Shown: positions 9,520 to 18,896 of the stretch, piece by piece
Layout: each line of letters begins with the position of its first letter
Position numbering within the stretch: position 1 is the first letter of the stretch
Notes under the pieces: model-generated
The model's database searches: none
Told to the model about the DNA's origin: nothing
Seen by the model: the letters and a program-made list of their open reading frames with translations, nothing else
Source of the DNA: Corynebacterium pelargi
GTDB taxonomy: Bacteria > Actinomycetota > Actinomycetes > Mycobacteriales > Mycobacteriaceae
Assembly (NCBI RefSeq): GCF_014635485.1
Contig: NZ_BMCX01000004.1
Location: forward strand, 186,001-250,000
Length of the DNA stretch: 64,000 bases
Direction: 5' to 3'
Program-made: the position numbers and the translations under genes

Positions 9520-9987
9520 TTATACGGTGGCGATTCGAAGCCCCGGTCGCTGGAACTGATCGCTTTGTTTTAACAGCACCTTTGCGCTGCTATTGGGCTC
9601 GGGGCGGATATCAAAGCGTCCATCATGGAGGATGTCCACCATGTGGTCGTGAATAAAGCGGGCATGCCCGGTGCACTGTTGCTCATCGATGGGATCAAAC
9701 ACGATCTCGCGCACCGTCATCTCTTTGGCCTCGGAAGGATCCTTGGTGTCGTAGTCCACCACGGCCTGCAAACGCGCGCAGCCCGTGGAACCTGTCAGGC
9801 TGGATGCACCAAAGGTCAAGGTGACAGCGCCGGCAACGGAGTCGGGAACCTCGCTCGGATACTCCGGGGTGGTGTAGACGTTGGTAACCTGCCACTGCAC
9901 GTTTTGCACCGGCTCCGGTTGGCTGCAGGCGCCCAGAGACGCACCCAGGCACCCGCCTAATAGCAGCATTGTGGCTACGCGCTTCAT
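9520..9987 (-). CDS. Small lipoprotein, META/HslJ-like
   Basis: This is a 155-residue predicted lipoprotein. The signal peptide begins at Met-Lys-Arg and ends at lipobox LGAC (Cys20). The mature part has a stretch LTFGASSLTGSTGCARLQA, with two conserved-looking cysteines (GCARL and QQCTGHA); this resembles META/HslJ domains, where a GCN-type motif follows a beta strand. The ATG at 9987 overlaps the otsA stop by four bases, so it is translated with otsA. A hypothetical protein holds the same place between otsA and otsB in C. glutamicum. The function is unknown; a role in the cell envelope is only inferred from location. Confidence 0.75.
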   Translation of the reverse strand: MKRVATMLLLGGCLGASLGACSQPEPVQNVQWQVTNVYTTPEYPSEVPDSVAGAVTLTFGASSLTGSTGCARLQAVVDYDTKDPSEAKEMTVREIVFDPIDEQQCTGHARFIHDHMVDILHDGRFDIRPEPNSSAKVLLKQSDQFQRPGLRIATV

Positions 9988-11324
9988 TGCGAACTCAACA
10001 ACTCCTCTAAGAAATTCTTTGCCCAACGTTCAACATCGCATCGCATGACCTGCTCATGCATGGTGCGCATGCGCTGTGCAGCTTGCTCAGAGCCCTGATC
10101 TTGGATTGCGCACAACATCTGGGATTTGATCGAGTCGATATCGTGAGGATTGCACAAATAGCTCGATTGCAGCTCCTGGGCGGCACCGGCAAATTCGCTG
10201 AGCACCAGCGCCCCACGCCCATCGGCATGGCTTGCTACATACTCTTTGGCCACTAAGTTCATGCCGTCTTTAAAGGGCGTTACCACCATCACGTCGGCAG
10301 CCTGGTAGAGCTCGATCAGCTCCGCGCGGGAAAGCGATTGGTGGTGATAGCGCACCACCGAATGCCCGATTGAGCCGAAGCGCCCATTAATTCTTCCCAC
10401 AGCCTCTTCTACCTTGGAGCGTGTGAGGCGATAGTGCTCTAAACGCTCGCGCGAGGGGGTTGCTACCTGCACAAAGACGGTGCGTTCTGCGTCGATAAGC
10501 CCCTCTTCGAGCAGCTCTTCAAAGGCCTCAAGGCGCTGCAAAATGCCCTTGGTGTAGTCCAGGCGATCAACACCGAGCAGCAGCGTATCTGGGTTGCCAA
10601 AGCGTTCGCGGGTGCGCTCGGTATCGGTAGTGCTTGCAAATGCGCCGGTATCGATGGAGATAGGGAAGGCGTGAATGCGATCGGCCGCCTGCGGTGCAAG
10701 TGCTTGGAAATTGCTTGCACAGCTTGGGAGCTGGAAGCCCAAGACGTCGGCGCCCAACATGCCTTCGAGGATCTGATCGCGCCAAGGAAGCTGCAAAAAC
10801 AGGCTCGGCGGCGGGAAGGGGATATGGAGAAAGAGCCCGATTTTTAGGTCGGGGCGCATGGCTTTGAGCATCCCCGGCACGAGTTGGAGTTGATAGTCTT
10901 GCACCCACACCACGGCATTGGGTGCAGCTACCTCGGCGGTGCGCTGGGCAAAACGGAGGTTCACCCGCTCATAGGCCTGCCACCAGGGGCGATGGTAGCG
11001 CGGGCGCATGATCAGATCGTGATACAGCGGCCAAAGCGTGGCATTGGAAAAGCCCTCGTAGAACTCTTCAAAATCATGCTGGCTCAACGCCACCGGGTGC
11101 AGGCGAATCCCACCATCGGTGCTAAAAGGCTCAGGGGCATCGCCCACGGTGCCAGGCCAACCAACCCAGCCACCCCGACGCTGCTCTAGTACCGGCTGCA
11201 AGGCTGCAACTAAACCACCCGGGCTGGGTTTGGCATGGATCTTGCCTGCCTCGTCGATATGGATATCGACCGGCAGGCGATTGGCCACCACCACAAAATC
11301 GTGGCGCTCGGCAGTGGCGGGCAT
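9984..11324 (-). CDS. otsA: Trehalose-6-phosphate synthase
   Basis: OtsA makes trehalose 6-phosphate from a nucleotide-glucose and glucose 6-phosphate. The 446-residue GT20 enzyme shows [11 protein letters not shown] near the start (sugar phosphate loop), [47 protein letters not shown] and the nucleotide-sugar site [18 protein letters not shown]. Length and motifs are complete. It is expected to work with otsB two genes downstream. The open frame is preceded on the same strand, nine bases away, by the lysine-tail gene. Confidence 0.94.
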   Translation of the reverse strand: MPATAERHDFVVVANRLPVDIHIDEAGKIHAKPSPGGLVAALQPVLEQRRGGWVGWPGTVGDAPEPFSTDGGIRLHPVALSQHDFEEFYEGFSNATLWPLYHDLIMRPRYHRPWWQAYERVNLRFAQRTAEVAAPNAVVWVQDYQLQLVPGMLKAMRPDLKIGLFLHIPFPPPSLFLQLPWRDQILEGMLGADVLGFQLPSCASNFQALAPQAADRIHAFPISIDTGAFASTTDTERTRERFGNPDTLLLGVDRLDYTKGILQRLEAFEELLEEGLIDAERTVFVQVATPSRERLEHYRLTRSKVEEAVGRINGRFGSIGHSVVRYHHQSLSRAELIELYQAADVMVVTPFKDGMNLVAKEYVASHADGRGALVLSEFAGAAQELQSSYLCNPHDIDSIKSQMLCAIQDQGSEQAAQRMRTMHEQVMRCDVERWAKNFLEELLSSQ

Positions 11325-11333
11325 GAGGAAAAC

Positions 11334-11684
11334 CTAGGCCTTCTTCGTCGTCTTTTTCGTAGCCTTCTTGGTGGTCTTCTTCGTAGTTTTCTTGGTCGTC
11401 TTCTTCGTGGCCTTCTTGGTGGTCTTCTTTGAAGTCTTCTTGGTGCTCTTCTTCGAAGTCTTCTTCGTTGCCTTCTTCGGCTGTGCCTCTTCGCGCTCCT
11501 CGGCTACCTTTTTGTAGCTCAAGCCTTCAGGTTCTACACCCAGCATGCACATCAAGGTGACGCCATCGAAGAAGTCTTCGGCATAGTTCGCCACTACTCG
11601 ACGGGCAGCGGCGGCAGTTTCAGCCTCAACGGCGTGCAGCGCCTCGGCTGAGGTATTGCGGGTATCGGTGACCTTAGGTGGCAA
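11334..11684 (-). CDS. Small protein with histone-H1-like lysine-rich tail
   Basis: This 116-residue protein has two parts. Residues 1-65 look globular and acidic to neutral (YAEDFFDGVTLMCMLG). The last 50 or so residues are almost only Lys, Thr, Ser and Ala in KKTTKKATKK-type repeats, giving a very high positive charge. Such tails occur in nucleoid-associated proteins of actinobacteria (HupB C-terminus, histone-like H1 repeats) and suggest binding to DNA, RNA or anionic polymer. The start is a TTG with GGAAGGA upstream. It lies just upstream of otsA on the same strand. I do not recognise the N-terminal domain. Confidence 0.7.
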   Translation of the reverse strand: MPPKVTDTRNTSAEALHAVEAETAAAARRVVANYAEDFFDGVTLMCMLGVEPEGLSYKKVAEEREEAQPKKATKKTSKKSTKKTSKKTTKKATKKTTKKTTKKTTKKATKKTTKKA

Positions 11685-11777
11685 GACGTGTCCTTCCTAG
11701 AAGCTTTGATGGCATCAATCCCTCTACGCGGGTGCCAAAAGCAGCAACAACGGGCAGTGCAATCAATTAATTCTACG

Positions 11778-13301
11778 CTACTGCTTGCGGGCGTGTCGTG
11801 GAGGTGTGGGGGCTGCGTGCTTTGCTGGCTGTTTCCCCGTTGCTTTGGCGGGGCGCTTCGGCGCAATCACCGCGGTGGCCAGCCCTCGGGTGGCGCGCCC
11901 GGTGCGTCGAATAGCTGCATAGGCGTGGAATTTGCGCGGGCGGCGGATCTTGCGGGCCACCCACTCGCCAAAGACCACACCGGCAGCCAAACCGCAGGCA
12001 GTGGCCAATGCCACAGCCATGTTGCTAAAGCCGAGCAAGGTCTGATCGTTCAGCGCCGCATACATCGCCCGGTACATGGGCAAACCTGGCAGCATCCACG
12101 CGATACCCGAAAGGGCGGTAATCAGCGGCGGGACGAGGAAGCGGCGAGCCAAGAGCCCACCAGCTAGGCCGATGGCGGCGGCCGAAAGCGAAAGCCCGAA
12201 CACGGGGCTGATGCCTAAAGGCATGAGCACGAAGTAGAAGATCAAGGCACCGGTGCCGCCAGTGAGCACCGACACCAGCACCGAAGACACCTCGGCAAAG
12301 CAGGCCACGGCGAAAGCACCGGCGGCCACGGCCGCGGCGATCACGCGCACCGTGAAGTCCACATAGCTGGTTTCCACCGCGGCTTCGAGCGGGGGAAGGG
12401 AGATGCCAACGACTTCGGCAAAGCGGATACCTGCGCCCACGCCGCCGATAATGGCGCCGGTGAGCAGGATCGTTTCGAAAAACCTGGCACTGGCGGTCAC
12501 GGGGGCGCCGGTGATGCCGTCTTGGATGGATTGCACCAATGAGAGGTTGGCCAGCATCACCACGATCACGCCGGCTACCACGTGGCTGGGGGTGAAGTCG
12601 ATGCCCAGGTAAGAGGTAAGAGCGAAGACCACGGCGGTCGGTGCCGTCGCCACGAATCCGCCCATGGCGTTTTGGAAGAACACCGGCAGGCGGCGTTTGC
12701 CCAGCAGAATCGAACCGGCGACCACCACAACCACCAGGAAGAAGCTCAGCACCGCCGCCAAGAGGTTGCCGCCAAGCATCACCGACACCGCGGCACCGAG
12801 CGTGCCCCAGCCCAGCAGGGAAGTGCCACGACCATAGGAGGCTGGCCTTGAGGTGATATCGCTGAGGATCTTTTCGGCCACATCGGGTGGCGTTGCACCA
12901 GCCTGGATCGAGCGGATGAGGCGGTCTACCTCAATGAGTTTGGAAAAGTCGGTGGTCATGGAACGCACCACGCGCAGGACCGTCACCGGCTGCTTGTGGG
13001 TTGTGCCGATCACGCTGAACACGGTGATGGTGTTGAGCGTGATATCGACGTGCGCGGAGTACAGGCCATAGGCAGAGGTGATCGCGTGGATTTGCGCCTT
13101 GGTGTCGTGATTTGAGGTGCCGGAAGAAAGCAGAATCTCTCCCACTCGCGCTGCCAGCTCCATCACCGCGGAGACCTGCACTGGGTCGGTGAGGTCAATC
13201 GGTGCCAGTGGTGAAGGCGGGGGTGCGGCTTTGACGGCATCGATCGTGGCGATGCGTCCGCTTCGGTTTGACAGTGCCCGAAGCTTATCGGCAAAAGACA
13301 C
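11778..13301 (-). CDS. thrE: Threonine/serine exporter, ThrE family (paralogue 1)
   Basis: This 507-residue membrane protein belongs to the ThrE family, which exports L-threonine and L-serine by proton motive force. A hydrophilic N-terminal half (about residues 1-160) contains the family segment VGEILLSSGTSNHDT. Some ten hydrophobic segments follow from about residue 175. The C-terminal 50 residues are a basic tail rich in Arg, Lys, Ala and Pro. I chose the GTG at 13301 because AAAGGAG lies nine bases upstream. In C. glutamicum thrE sits near otsA, as here. A second ThrE-like gene lies upstream on the same strand, with a tRNA gene between them. Confidence 0.9.
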   Translation of the reverse strand: MSFADKLRALSNRSGRIATIDAVKAAPPPSPLAPIDLTDPVQVSAVMELAARVGEILLSSGTSNHDTKAQIHAITSAYGLYSAHVDITLNTITVFSVIGTTHKQPVTVLRVVRSMTTDFSKLIEVDRLIRSIQAGATPPDVAEKILSDITSRPASYGRGTSLLGWGTLGAAVSVMLGGNLLAAVLSFFLVVVVVAGSILLGKRRLPVFFQNAMGGFVATAPTAVVFALTSYLGIDFTPSHVVAGVIVVMLANLSLVQSIQDGITGAPVTASARFFETILLTGAIIGGVGAGIRFAEVVGISLPPLEAAVETSYVDFTVRVIAAAVAAGAFAVACFAEVSSVLVSVLTGGTGALIFYFVLMPLGISPVFGLSLSAAAIGLAGGLLARRFLVPPLITALSGIAWMLPGLPMYRAMYAALNDQTLLGFSNMAVALATACGLAAGVVFGEWVARKIRRPRKFHAYAAIRRTGRATRGLATAVIAPKRPAKATGKQPAKHAAPTPPRHARKQ

Positions 13302-13370
13302 CTGCGCTGCTCCTTTCGCTTTTCGACGTCTCCCTGTGGCACACACTTTCGGCCTGGGTGACCCCTCGTG

Positions 13371-13401
13371 TTGTCAATTTATATGGTGTATCCGGTACTG
13401 T
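13371..13401 (+). promoter_or_regulatory. Probable promoter of tRNA-Thr
   Basis: TTGTCA at 13371 and TACTGT at 13396 (or GGTACT at 13394 with a 17-base spacer) lie some 25-30 bases before the tRNA. This leaves a leader of about 22 bases, typical of a tRNA promoter. It sits in the divergent space between the tRNA and thrE paralogue 1. Confidence 0.45.
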
Positions 13402-13428
13402 GTTGATTCGTGCCGAGCACTGGCACGT

Positions 13429-13500
13429 GCTGGAGTGGCGCAATCGGTAGCGCAACGGTCTTGTAAACCGTAGGTTGCGAGTTCAAGTCTCGTCTCCAGC
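13429..13500 (+). tRNA. tRNA-Thr, anticodon TGT
   Basis: The 72-base sequence folds as a cloverleaf. The acceptor stem GCTGGAG pairs with CTCCAGC at the end. The anticodon arm ACGGT/ACCGT holds loop CTTGTAA, giving anticodon TGT at 13462-13464. The T loop is GTTCAAG. No CCA is encoded. The stop codon of the next ThrE-like gene, on the other strand, begins at the very next base. Confidence 0.96.
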
Positions 13501-14964
13501 TCATTTCTTGGTCTGCACCCCAAACCGTACTTGTGCGCGTCGGGTGCGGATCATTTTCTTTGCCAACTGCTTGTAGGTGGCCATCGTCGGTGGGCGACGA
13601 AGCTGACGGGCCACCCACTCACCAAAGACCGTGCCCGCGGCCAGCATGGTGCAGGTAGCAATGGCGTACACCAGGCCACTAAAGCCGGCGAGCAATTGCT
13701 CCTGCATAAGCCCATACAGCCCGCGATATACCGACAAACCAGGCAGCAGCGGGGTGGCACCGGCAATGGCAATCACCAGCGGCGGGATTTGGAAGCGGCG
13801 GGCCAAAAGACCACCGCTGAGGCCAATCACGAAGGTGGTGCCGAAGGTGGCCGCCATGCCGTCAATGCCGACTGGAACCAGTACAAAGTAATAGACCAGC
13901 GAACCCCAAAGGGCGGTGAGCCCAGCGATGATCGCGGTATTCCAATTGGCGTAGCAGGCTCGTGAGAACCCGATGGTGGCGATGGTGCCGCCGAGGGTGC
14001 GCACGGTATTAGAGGCGAAGTTTGGAACCGGCACCGTCTCCATTGGTGGAAGCTGCAGGCCAAGCACCGAGGTAATGGCGATGCCCATACCCACACCGGC
14101 GACCACTCCGGCGGTAATGGTCATGGTGTCGAATAGCCTGGCAAGGGCCGTAATGGGCGCAGAGGTCACCCCGTTTTGGAAGGCCTGAAGCAGGGTCAAA
14201 CCAGCCAACATCACCACGATTGACGTGGAAATCACGATGGAGGGCTTGAGCGATAAATCGTAGAGAAGACCCGCGTGATAGGCGTAGGTGGCCACAATCG
14301 CCGCGAGCACGCCACCGGCGGCGTTTTGATAAAACAGCGGCAAACCGTGCTTGCCTAAAAAGCCCGAAAGCCACATGATCACCGCAGCGACGATGGTGGA
14401 GATGATCTGCACGGGAATATCGCCACCGATGAGCATGGACACGCCAAGACTCATGGTGGCCCAGGAGGCGATGATGGACCATTCGCCACGAGATTCCCTG
14501 GAGTTCTCAATCGCATCGAGGCGCGCTGTGGCATCCACCAACGCGGCGCGGCCGGTGTGGATATCGCGGATGAGGCGGTCTACCAGGGCGAGCTTGCGAA
14601 AGTTTTGAGCCTCCGGCTTGATAATGTGCACCACCTGCACGCCCTGCTGGCCGCCTACAGAAGTAAAAAGGCGAATGCGCTTGTGTGTGGCATCGGTGTG
14701 GCAGTTCCACACACCAAAGGCCTCGGCGATCGAGCGCACTTGCTCCTCGGCATCGGAGTTGGGGGTGCCTGCGGTAATGAGCAAAGCCCCGATGCGCGCA
14801 GAGACTTCGAGAGCTGCAGTGATTTCCGCGCGGTCTGCCAGGTCCACAGGCGCCAGCGGTGCCAGTGGGGGAGCCGCCGCCACGTCGATGGTGGCGTTGT
14901 TCGGCGACTGCTGCTGGCGCTTGCGCAGCGTTGCCAAATGATCGAGCCGAAAGATCTTCACCAT
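13501..14964 (-). CDS. Threonine/serine exporter, ThrE family (paralogue 2)
   Basis: This 487-residue ThrE-family protein is a paralogue of its neighbour. The shared hydrophilic N-terminal part has LAPVDLADRAEITAALEVSA and RIGALLITAGTPNSD, against LAPIDLTDPVQVSA and VGEILLSSGTSNHD in paralogue 1. About ten membrane segments follow, and the tail is again basic. I chose the ATG of MVKIFRLDHL at 14964; the open frame reaches 15096 but the extra 44 residues look non-conserved. The substrate may be threonine, serine or another small amino acid. The stop codon abuts the tRNA-Thr. Confidence 0.85.
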   Translation of the reverse strand: MVKIFRLDHLATLRKRQQQSPNNATIDVAAAPPLAPLAPVDLADRAEITAALEVSARIGALLITAGTPNSDAEEQVRSIAEAFGVWNCHTDATHKRIRLFTSVGGQQGVQVVHIIKPEAQNFRKLALVDRLIRDIHTGRAALVDATARLDAIENSRESRGEWSIIASWATMSLGVSMLIGGDIPVQIISTIVAAVIMWLSGFLGKHGLPLFYQNAAGGVLAAIVATYAYHAGLLYDLSLKPSIVISTSIVVMLAGLTLLQAFQNGVTSAPITALARLFDTMTITAGVVAGVGMGIAITSVLGLQLPPMETVPVPNFASNTVRTLGGTIATIGFSRACYANWNTAIIAGLTALWGSLVYYFVLVPVGIDGMAATFGTTFVIGLSGGLLARRFQIPPLVIAIAGATPLLPGLSVYRGLYGLMQEQLLAGFSGLVYAIATCTMLAAGTVFGEWVARQLRRPPTMATYKQLAKKMIRTRRAQVRFGVQTKK

Positions 14965-15111
14965 GGTTTCTCTGAGCCTACTGCACCGCCGATTTTTTCC
15001 CACCTCAGGTGTATTCATCCCCTCCGGACGCGTAAGCCCTGGGAGATCAAATATTGCAAAGTGCTTACTTTTTGCGGAAACTTGGTGGCATATCAAAAGA
15101 AAGGGATATCA

Positions 15112-16848
15112 ATGGCAAAAACCTTTGCACATCAGATCGTCGAAACGCTAGAACGGCTCGGGGTGAAACGCATCTATGGCCTCGTCGGCGATAGCTTGAA
15201 CCCTGTCGTTGATGCAGTACGCACATCCAATATCGAATGGGTGCACGTGCGCAACGAAGAAGCAGCAGCCTTCGCCGCCGAGGCAGACTCACTCACCACC
15301 GGCGAGCTCGCCGTGTGCGCTGCCTCCTGCGGCCCGGGCAACACCCACCTGATCCAGGGTCTTTATGATGCCCACCGCAATGGTGCCAAGGTGCTTGCGC
15401 TGGCAAGCCACATTCCCTCCCGCCAGATCGGTTCGCACTTTTTCCAAGAAACCCACCCGCAGCGCATCTTCCAGGAGTGCTCCGGTTATTGCGAGATGGT
15501 GAATTCCGCCGAACAGGGCGAAGTAATCCTTCACCACGCCATCCAGTCCACCATGGCAGGCAATGGCGTATCGGTGCTGGTGATCCCCGGTGATATCACC
15601 ATGCAAGACGCATCGGATCTTGGCTTTGCCAAGTCTGCTATCTCCAGCGGCAGGCCCGTGGTGTACCCGGATCCCGCTGAGGCAAGTGCCTTGGTGCAGG
15701 CCATTAACGAGGCAAAGACCGTGACCCTGTTCTGCGGTGCTGGCTGTAAGGATGCCCGCGAGCAGGTCTTAGCGCTGGCAGAAAAGATTAAGGCGCCGGT
15801 CGGCCACGCCCTCGGCGGCAAGATGTATATCCAGTACGACAACCCCTTCGACGTGGGTATGTCGGGCTTGCTCGGCTACGGCGCCTGCCACGATGCATCC
15901 AATGACGCCGATCTGTTGATCCTGCTGGGCACGGACTTCCCCTATAACGACTTCCTTCCCACCAAGAACGTGGCGCAGGTGGATATTAATGGCCGCAATA
16001 TTGGTCGCCGCACCCGCATTAGCTACCCCGTGGTGGGCGATGTTGCTGCCACTATCGAAAATATCCTTCCCCACGTGGAGGAAAAGACCGATAGGAAGTT
16101 CCTGGACAAAATGCTCAAGGAACACCACAAGAAGCTTTCCGACGTCGTGGAGGCCTACACCCACAACGTGGAAAAGCACACCCCGATCCACCCGGAGTTT
16201 GTTGCCAATATCATCGACGAAATTGCTGATGAAGACGCCATCTTCTCCGTCGATACCGGCATGTGCAATGTGTGGTCGGCCCGCTATGTCACCCCGAATG
16301 GGCGCCGCGAAATGATTGGCTCCTTCCGCCACGGCACCATGGCCAATGCGCTGCCGATGGCGATGGGTGCATCTGCCGCAGACCGCAAGCGCCAGGTGGT
16401 GTCCTTCTCCGGCGATGGTGGCTTGGGCATGCTCATGGGCGAGCTGCTGACGGTGAAGCTGCACGAGCTGCCCGTCAAGATCTGCGTGTTCAATAACTCC
16501 TCGCTTGGCATGGTCAAGCTGGAGATGATGGTGGAAGGTCTGCCGGAATTCGGCACCGACCACGAGGAAGTGGATTACGCCGCTATTGCCAAGGCCGTCG
16601 GTATTCCGCACGTGAAGATCACCGACCCCGCCAAGGCGCGTGAACAACTCACCCAGGCATTCGCCATGGAAGGCCCGGTGCTCATCGATATGGTCACCGA
16701 CCCCAACGCCTTGTCCATCCCGCCGAATATCACCATCGAGCAGATGCTGGGCTTTTCTAAGTCCGCGGTGAAAACCGTCCTTGATGGCGGCGTAGGCCAC
16801 ATGTTGGATCTGGCTGCCTCCAACCTGCGCAACATCCCTAAGCCTTAA
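15112..16848 (+). CDS. pqo: Pyruvate:quinone oxidoreductase (PoxB family)
   Basis: Pqo is a peripheral membrane flavoenzyme that oxidises pyruvate to acetate and CO2 and passes electrons to menaquinone. The 578-residue protein matches the length of C. glutamicum Pqo. Visible elements are the catalytic Glu50 in VRNEEAAAFAAEAD, the thiamine diphosphate motif beginning SGDGGLGMLMGEL near residue 432 and ending at NN, and a C-terminal amphipathic segment ending NLRNIPKP that in this family binds lipid. I chose the ATG of MAKTFAHQIV with AAAGGG upstream; the frame stays open far upstream but overlaps thrE paralogue 2. A strong hairpin terminator follows. Confidence 0.94.
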   Translation: MAKTFAHQIVETLERLGVKRIYGLVGDSLNPVVDAVRTSNIEWVHVRNEEAAAFAAEADSLTTGELAVCAASCGPGNTHLIQGLYDAHRNGAKVLALASHIPSRQIGSHFFQETHPQRIFQECSGYCEMVNSAEQGEVILHHAIQSTMAGNGVSVLVIPGDITMQDASDLGFAKSAISSGRPVVYPDPAEASALVQAINEAKTVTLFCGAGCKDAREQVLALAEKIKAPVGHALGGKMYIQYDNPFDVGMSGLLGYGACHDASNDADLLILLGTDFPYNDFLPTKNVAQVDINGRNIGRRTRISYPVVGDVAATIENILPHVEEKTDRKFLDKMLKEHHKKLSDVVEAYTHNVEKHTPIHPEFVANIIDEIADEDAIFSVDTGMCNVWSARYVTPNGRREMIGSFRHGTMANALPMAMGASAADRKRQVVSFSGDGGLGMLMGELLTVKLHELPVKICVFNNSSLGMVKLEMMVEGLPEFGTDHEEVDYAAIAKAVGIPHVKITDPAKAREQLTQAFAMEGPVLIDMVTDPNALSIPPNITIEQMLGFSKSAVKTVLDGGVGHMLDLAASNLRNIPKP

Positions 16849-16869
16849 ACGCTTTCCGGGAAAAGAACA

Positions 16870-16908
16870 GCGGAGCTTGTGCAACAGCACAAGCTCCGCC
16901 TTCTTTCT
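16870..16908. terminator. Terminator between pqo and the NCS2 gene
   Basis: A perfect 13-bp stem, GCGGAGCTTGTGC with GCACAAGCTCCGC, closes a four-base loop AACA at 16870-16899 and is followed by CTTCTTTCT. It lies between two convergent genes and may serve both. Confidence 0.85.
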
Positions 16909-16917
16909 AGGCGCTGC

Positions 16918-18804
16918 CTATTCCACCTCGGTGAACTTTCGATCCCATGCGGAACGAACCGGGTTGGCGTCGGCAAGCAAAATATCGAAGCGATCATTGG
17001 CAATCTCAATGATCTCTGAAAGCACCGTGCGACGCTCCTGCGCATCGGAGTTGGCTAGACGCCTCACACCTGCATCCAACACGGTGTCGATCGAGTCATT
17101 GGTGCCAAGATAGGCCACAAAGGGCAACCCAAAGCGATCGCGATAAGCGGCGGAAAGGTCGAGCAATTGGGCGGTTTGTACGTCGTCAAGCTCCTCTAAG
17201 TTCAAGGAACCTCGCGCGGCGCTTGTCTCGGTGGTTAAAAGCTCCGCCATGTCGGGATAATCCCTGATCAGGGCTTCCTGCTGCTCGGGGCTGCCGGTGA
17301 GGACGGCTACCTGGATGGCCTCGCGCAATTCATTGATATTGCTAAAGGGGCGCGCCTCCCATGCATCGTGCAGTGACCAGGTTTCGTTATTAAACAGCGG
17401 CGCCAGGGTGGCCTCGAACTCCTTTTGATCCATCTGGTTGAGCTCATCCAAGGACACGCCACCTTCCTGATTCCTGGCCACATCGCTACCGCTTTGGCGG
17501 CCAACGTGGAAGAAGAGCAGGTTGAGGATGATCGCAGTGATCGCACCGATGGACATGCCCGAAGAAACAAAGGTGCGGGTCCACTCAGGCAAGGATTCGG
17601 CCACCTCTGGCTTGAAGGTGATCAGCATGGCCAAGCCCAAAGCGGTGGTGACGATGACGGCGTTGCGATTATCGCTTAAGTCCGTCTTGGCAATGGTCTG
17701 CAAACCAACCCAGGCAACATTGGCAAAAAGTGCTAAGGAGGCCGCACCGAGCACCGGGTGGGGGATTGAGGCGACAATCGCGCCGGCCTTGGGCAGCAAG
17801 CCAAGCAGGATCATAAAACCAGCGGCCGAGGCGGCAACCCAACGCGACTTCACCCCGGTGATGCGCACCAAACCGACGTTTTGGGCAAAGCAGGTATAGG
17901 GGAAGGAGTTCATCACACCGCCGAGGAAGGTGGACACACCATCGGCGCGAAGGGCGCGCTGAATATCATCGCGGCGGATACGCTTCTTCACAATCTCACC
18001 GGTGGCAAAGACATCGCCGGTGGTTTCCACCATGGTGATGATCATGACCACGATCATGGAGAAAATCGCGCCGATATTAAATTCTGGGGTACCGAAGTAG
18101 AAGGGCGTAGTAATCCCCAGCGGATCTGCCTCAGCCACAGCATCGAGGTTGGCATCGCCCAAAGCCAAGGCCACCAAAGTGCCGGCCACCAGGCCGATGA
18201 GGATAGACAGCGTGCCTAAAAAGCCCTTGAAAAAGCGCTGCACCAGCACGATCAGCGCGAGCGTGCCAAAGCCATAGGCCAGATCGCGGCCTGCGGGGTT
18301 ATCGGCGTAATTGACAAAGTCATTGGCAGAAACGGCCAGCAGCGAGGTGCCCATCACCAGCAGCACCGTGCCGGTGACAACCGGCGGGAAGAACTTGAGA
18401 AAGCGCGCGAAGATGGGGGTGGCAAAGAAGGTGAAAAGGCCAGCGGCGATCACGGCGCCGTAGACCGTGGGCAGTGATTCCACACCGCCCTGGCCATCGG
18501 AAACGCTGAGCCCGATGGCGATGATGGGCGCAACGGCGGTGGTGGTCACGCCTTGGATGATGGGCAGGCGCACGCCGACGTGCTTGCCAATGCCGACCGA
18601 TTGGATCAAGGTGGCCAAACCACAAGTGAGCAGGTCGGCATTAATGAGGTGGATGGTGGTGGCGGTATCGAGGTTGAGCGAACCCGCGATCAGCAGCGGC
18701 ACGATCACCGCACCGGCATAGAAGGCGAGCACATGTTGTAATCCGAGCGCTGCCAGTTTTGGTGGCGAGGGGACGGCGTCTACGGGGTGGGTCAGGGCAG
18801 TCAA
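16918..18804 (-). CDS. NCS2 purine permease fused to OHCU-decarboxylase-like domain
   Basis: This is a 628-residue two-domain protein. Residues 1 to about 445 form a nucleobase:cation symporter-2 with 12-14 membrane segments and the family signature QNVGLVRITGVKSRWV; urate or xanthine is the likely substrate. Residues about 450-620 resemble UraD, the OHCU decarboxylase of urate breakdown: LDELNQMDQKEFEATLAPLF, ARPFSNINELREAI, YRDRFGLPFVAYLG. However, the catalytic His of the HP motif is Tyr516 (IRDYPDM, codon TAT at 17257-17259). The SxxE motif reads SAAR at 528-531, so its Glu is Arg. The domain therefore looks catalytically dead and may only bind ligand. The start is a TTG with GGAG upstream. 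No other urate genes are nearby. Confidence 0.82.
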   Translation of the reverse strand: MTALTHPVDAVPSPPKLAALGLQHVLAFYAGAVIVPLLIAGSLNLDTATTIHLINADLLTCGLATLIQSVGIGKHVGVRLPIIQGVTTTAVAPIIAIGLSVSDGQGGVESLPTVYGAVIAAGLFTFFATPIFARFLKFFPPVVTGTVLLVMGTSLLAVSANDFVNYADNPAGRDLAYGFGTLALIVLVQRFFKGFLGTLSILIGLVAGTLVALALGDANLDAVAEADPLGITTPFYFGTPEFNIGAIFSMIVVMIITMVETTGDVFATGEIVKKRIRRDDIQRALRADGVSTFLGGVMNSFPYTCFAQNVGLVRITGVKSRWVAASAAGFMILLGLLPKAGAIVASIPHPVLGAASLALFANVAWVGLQTIAKTDLSDNRNAVIVTTALGLAMLITFKPEVAESLPEWTRTFVSSGMSIGAITAIILNLLFFHVGRQSGSDVARNQEGGVSLDELNQMDQKEFEATLAPLFNNETWSLHDAWEARPFSNINELREAIQVAVLTGSPEQQEALIRDYPDMAELLTTETSAARGSLNLEELDDVQTAQLLDLSAAYRDRFGLPFVAYLGTNDSIDTVLDAGVRRLANSDAQERRTVLSEIIEIANDRFDILLADANPVRSAWDRKFTEVE

Positions 18805-18896
18805 AACGATGCTCCGGATACTAGGAGGGAGGATGACCGCTTTAGCTTATTACTTCCAATGCAGCGAGTGCCCCCGCGGTGAGGCAAGGCCGGTGG

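Noticed and set aside
11334..11510. Regular short repeats that look like a CRISPR or tandem array
   Set aside because: They are in-frame AAG-rich codons of a lysine tail with no spacers of constant size.
13429..13500. tRNA-Thr as an integration site for an island
   Set aside because: No partial tRNA repeat, integrase or foreign genes lie nearby; both neighbours are core-type exporters.
14557..15111. N-terminal extension of pqo
   Set aside because: The frame stays open by chance over the thrE paralogue on the other strand; family length and ribosome-binding site support 15112.
15769..16890. 373-codon open frame opposite pqo
   Set aside because: Antisense shadow of pqo with no recognisable domain and it covers the terminator.
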